Assembly: GCA_023053685.1 (NCBI GenBank)
Contig: JALIGW010000005.1
Coordinates: forward strand, 23,291,501 to 23,355,500
DNA from: Diadophis punctatus similis
Lineage: Eukaryota; Chordata; Lepidosauria; Squamata; Dipsadidae
DNA: 64,000 bases
Direction of reading: 5' to 3'
Shown: piece after piece, positions 60,172 to 64,000 of the stretch
How the letters are laid out: each line of letters starts with the position of its first letter
Position numbering within the stretch: position 1 is the stretch's first letter
Notes under the pieces: generated by a model
Databases searched by the model: none
The model's input: only the letters and a program-made list of their open reading frames with translations
Told to the model about the DNA's origin: nothing
Position numbers and translations under genes: made by a program

Positions 60172-62026
60172 CCGTGATGGCGAACCTATGGCACGCGTCC
60201 CAGAGGTGGCATGCAGAGCAATGTTCCTTCTAATTTTTTTTCGATGTGTGTGGAAAAGTATAATGTCTGAGCAGCACATTTTCATGCCTGAGCACCTGAA
60301 TTTTTTTCACAGATGTCACCCAAGACAACAACGAAATCAGTGTTATTTGAAATGTTATTTGAAATCAGTGTTATTTCAGATGCAAGCTCTGAAGAAAACA
60401 ATCAAGTGGATAGTAATTCCATAATTATTTTCATAAATAGGTCATATCTATTTGGCAGGCAGGTTTCAAGAGAATGAAGTCCAGGAATGGCCTGCTTCTG
60501 ACTGCACAAATACTATTATAGTCAATCAGTACAATAACTTCACATTTGAAGTATGTGGAAAAATTCAGAATATTAGTTTCGTAATTCATGTAAACATAAT
60601 GATCTCTGTGCACATCTGTTTCAGGATCTGGCAAACACTGGAGGTACAAACTTAGGAGCTAGCACAGAGGGAATGTGGTTTCAGCTGATGTATGTTAATG
60701 AATTATCAGTTTCATAGAGAATTAATAGACTTGTACATTCTGCATGGGAACATTCCAAAGATCACAGAGAAAAATAAGGAATGTTATACTTTCCTCTCTC
60801 TATGACCCATTAAATAGGCTGTATAAAATGTTGTAAAATTATGTTAACCACAAATTAAGAAAAAATGTTTTAAATTCCATATATTGTTTACATTTGCCAC
60901 ACAGAGCATATATTTGAACTCCATGTAAAAAAAATCCTTATTTTAGAGATGAGTCCTTTGCAAATTTCCCAAATTCCTCCCTACTACTCTGCATGGAGTT
61001 AACAACACAGTGTTACCTGGTTGCAAATGCTTAAGGATTACCCTTTTAAGAAAGAGAAATCAGCCAAGTAAACCAAAATAATACCGTTGGCAATTCGATC
61101 AACTCATGGGTTTTGAGCTCAGCTTTTAATACAATGTGTATTTGTCAAGCCTAAAGACGATTCACTGCTGCAAACACTTCACTGACGCATTAAAAAAAGA
61201 ACCACGGCCATCCAAGAATATCAGAGCTTCAACCCTCCCCCCTCAAAACCTTCTCAATGACTGTGAAGTCAATTAAAGGAACCGGATGGAGATTTCCAAA
61301 CAGAAGTTTGCGTAAAACCTCTTTCCCATCCGCGAAGGCAAGGAATGCACAAAGGGAGGTCGAATATAACACTAATGCAGAAGCCCTTCCAGCTTGCCTT
61401 AAAAAGCACGAAAGGCAGCTTCTCACTTTAAAAGAAGCCCCCGGGGAGGAAGGGGGGTCAACCTTTGTTACCTTGGAAAGGGATCATCAGCTAACAAGGC
61501 GGGGAGGGGAGAGAAAAGGGCTGCCTGAGCCTGCCTCCCCTCGCTTTTCTAGGCTGCTTGCTCGCTCCTTACAACTTAGCAGACCGTCCCAACAGCCATC
61601 GCGAGAGCCCACTACCCACCCTTTTATGGCAGCCGAGAGAGCAAAATTAGCAAAAAAACAAAGGGAGGCATGTGTTCCCCATCACAACTGCGCCGCACTT
61701 GAAAAGTGGTGCGCGGAGGTTTGTTGTTGCCTGCGCTACCGCGCAGCAGCGCAGCTTAGAGGGAACAGTGATGCAGAGCCCTCTCTGTGGGCACGCATGC
61801 CATCGCCAGCTGCTCTTCTGGGTTCTGTCGCGGACATGCAAAGACCAACTGCCGTGCCAGAACCCAAAAGAGAACAGCTGGCCGGGGCGCATGCATGCCA
61901 GACCAGTTGTTCGGCACGCATGTGCACAACAGAACCCAGAAGAGCAACTGGCCACCGCACGCATGCGCTCCGGTGCGTGCGTGCTCCAGTTTCAGCACTC
62001 GGTGCCGAAAAGGTTAACCATCACTG
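60172..62026. mobile_element. hAT-type element (outer), 8-bp target duplication CCATAGAA, split by a second hAT
   Basis: It begins CCGTGATGGCGAACCTATGG and ends AAGGTTAACCATCACTG, inverted termini. CCATAGAA flanks it exactly (60164-60171 and 62027-62034). Without the nested insertion it is a MITE of about 295 bp. Its right part (61779-62026) is CpG-rich, with repeated GCACGCATG motifs. Confidence 0.95.
60219..61770 (-). mobile_element. hAT-type element (inner), 1,552 bp, 8-bp target duplication ATGCAGAG
   Basis: It begins CAATGTTCCTTCTAATTTTT and ends TTAGAGGGAACAGTG, inverted termini. ATGCAGAG flanks it exactly (60211-60218 and 61771-61778) inside the outer element. On the minus strand a CpG-rich leader contains CCATAAAAGG (complement of about 61622-61631), a possible promoter; this suggests the minus strand is the original coding direction. 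No transposase domain is recognisable, so it is probably an internally deleted copy. A 295-codon plus-strand frame (61257-62144) runs through its end into other elements and is not a gene. Confidence 0.92.
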
Positions 62027-62264
62027 CCATAGAACAATAAATAATTATTTAACATTTGTCAGTCTTTTCCTTTCTGCTGAAAAATCCTTCATGTTGGAGG
62101 TGACTTTCCATTATCACCTATATATAACGCTAGCAGTTGAATAAAAAATAGCAATCTCCATTGCAAAAGTCGAGCTAACTTAACTGAAGAAGCTTTGCAC
62201 ATTGTGATGGAATCAGTAGGAAGAACTATCAATGCATTTTAAAAGGAACAACTAGTATGTCTCA
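62027..62264 (+). repeat. Local tandem repeat continued: module B copy 3 (rest) and module A copy 3
   Basis: After the target duplication, module B resumes (ACAATAAATAATTATTTAAC) and is cut short near 62118. The segment 62131-62178 matches the sequence just before module A copy 1, and module A copy 3 ends near 62264. Confidence 0.9.
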
Positions 62265-64000
62265 TAGCCTCGAAATTTGCAAGAATTTTTTAGATTTTAT
62301 AATATAATACTTTTATATTATATATAGAGGATTTATATAATTTTCCATGTAGATAGCAATATATTAGAAAATATAAGTTTTAGCCAGGTGCTGTCAGTCC
62401 AATTAATTTTAAAGAGATAATAAGTAATGGCAGGGAGCTACTCTCCCCTTCAAAAATATCAAGCTAATAAAAACTAAGTACCAACTAACTAATAAATATG
62501 AATGTACTGTTAAAAATTAATTGCCTGAAAAATTAGACATCCTAAAACCAAATCCTTACCCTAGTCTTGCATGCACACACATAATCATGCACTATTCAAT
62601 CTCACACAAACCTGTGCATGCATGCACATATAATCACTCTCATCTAAATTATTCATGCATACACACGCACACTTTGTATTTCACAGACAATGCTTGGAAA
62701 TCTAAAAACACAGCAAAAAAGGACAGTTTTTGTTAAGTCGATGAGCTAAATTGCCTTATTCCTAGTGAAGCATGCATCCAGGCTGCTACCTGGGACAGAT
62801 CTTTCAACCAGCTTCAACTGCATAACGAGAGAGGAATTAGGAGAAGAGTTCCTTGCAATATTAAACTGTTTTTTTCTTCTATTTGCAACAAGGAAATGAG
62901 TCAGTGGAAGCCTTTATACAGTGCTACAAAGAGCACTTTATGCACATACTCTTTCAAAAGTAGTCCCACTAAATTGGGTGTCTCCTATACCTGAGTATTT
63001 TTAAGTCTTAAAACTAGAAGTCTTAAATTTACTGCTTTTTTCTCCCTCTATATGTAATGGATGGATGGGGTGAGATGGCTCCTCGGATGCCCTGGTCCTA
63101 TGACAGATTAGTTGACAACAAATGGAAATCCCATTGAACTCTTAATGATGTACAACTCTGCTTAGCTTTTAGAGTTCAGTCAAGTAGATATTACCATCTA
63201 CCAAGTAATAATATCTGCTGAGCAATAACATTTTAGACCAACAAACCCTACCTGTGTGGTAGTTTTATTCTTTGGTGCATTGTAAAGTTATTTTGATTAA
63301 TTCAATGAAACAAGGATCAGTTAACCATAAATCAGCATGTTTTGCAAATGCATCAACAGTACTGAGATGGATGTATGAACGATGTAATTCACGACAAATA
63401 ACTTCCTATGTTTGATTTACAGATTTGACTTTTCATCTTTTTTTTGACACTGGACCAGAATGCAAACTTGAAGGCATGCAAAAGATGGTGGTTGGGTTTG
63501 TTTGAGGGGGTTTGTCAGTTTTGGCAACTTCAATCAGTTGATAGATTCAATAAGACTTGAAACACATTTGAGAAATCTGAGCTCTCATTTTATATATCAA
63601 AAGGGTTTGGAACAAACAGCTAAGGTGCTAGTGGGAGGACTCTTTTTCTCAAGCATAGTGACAATTCATAGTGCGGATCCTGAAGTGTGATGGATTAGGG
63701 CTGTTTAAATCCATGTCCTTTCTCAGTAACATTGATTCAATTACGTTAAGAAGATTGCCCTCTAAATTGGTTTGCTTTTTTATGTTTATCTCCTTTAAGA
63801 GGGAGAAGGTTAAAAAAAACACATGTAAATCGGTAAATTATGTCTGCTTTGAAAGGGAGACAAATTATCTCATAGGTTTGTATGTGCTGAATATGGTGTT
63901 GATAGTTACGTATGAGCAGTCTTCTCAATGCCAACACCGTTCCTTCTTGTTTCTTGTCAAATCCTTTTAAAAAAGAGGCCACATATGATTTGTAATCACC
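62265..64000. other. AT-rich DNA, nothing recognised
   Basis: A CATGCA/CACACA-rich stretch at 62568-62672 is the only low-complexity feature noticed. Confidence 0.5.

Noticed and set aside
61257..62144. 295-codon plus-strand open frame, the second longest in the window
   Set aside because: It crosses the right boundary of the inner hAT (61770), the right boundary of the outer hAT (62026) and runs into a local repeat. It is arginine/alanine-rich from CpG content and has no domain.

Overview
This 64 kb window looks like non-coding nuclear DNA from a squamate reptile, most likely a snake. It is AT-rich, contains no multi-exon gene I can recognise, and is dense in decayed transposable elements. 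The squamate signal comes from a tRNA-derived SINE of the Sauria type (about 21.4-21.7 kb, with fragments at 19.5 and 30.9 kb), CR1/L2-type LINE remnants whose 3' ends run into (AAAT)n, very long GATA-type tetranucleotide arrays, and many small hAT-like elements with CAG...CTG ends. The species call is inference; no marker gene is present.

Layout. 0-9 kb: tandem duplications (0.6-1.5 kb), then mostly unique DNA carrying two hAT-type elements with 8-bp target duplications (6.3 and 8.1 kb). 9.9-13.7 kb: a broken but nearly full-length CR1-clade LINE on the minus strand, with a solo LTR apparently inserted in its ORF1. 14.9-18 kb: a compound GATA/GA microsatellite, a tRNA-derived SINE and a CR1/L2 LINE 3' end. 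19-26 kb: a hAT MITE, a snap-back retroelement, a Sauria SINE, a large foldback, a GC-rich promoter-like stretch (24.1-24.6 kb) and a nested hAT. 27-38 kb: four copies of a TA-flanked inverted-repeat element, hAT elements (one an element-in-element nest at 33.4-34.05 kb), L1 and L2/CR1 remnants and an LTR-like region. 39-44 kb: two solo LTRs with target duplications, adjacent MITEs and a five-motif compound microsatellite. 44-60 kb: mostly unique DNA with a second snap-back retroelement, a perfect 34-copy CTTG array, an intact palindromic MITE, a decayed L1 reverse transcriptase and a third solo LTR with a target duplication. 57-62 kb: a locally repeated unit whose last copy is split by a hAT element that is itself split by a second hAT element.

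No functional gene set or new biological system is supported. The value of the window is as a record of transposon activity: at least eight insertions can be bounded to the base by perfect target-site duplications and several more by near-perfect ones, which gives relative ages. The most informative observations are the doubly nested hAT at 60.2-62.0 kb, two retroelement copies with opposed halves and 13-14 bp target duplications, a family of MITEs that spreads the palindrome CTGCGCATGCGCAG (the NRF1 consensus), and a GC-box-rich candidate promoter near 24.2 kb.
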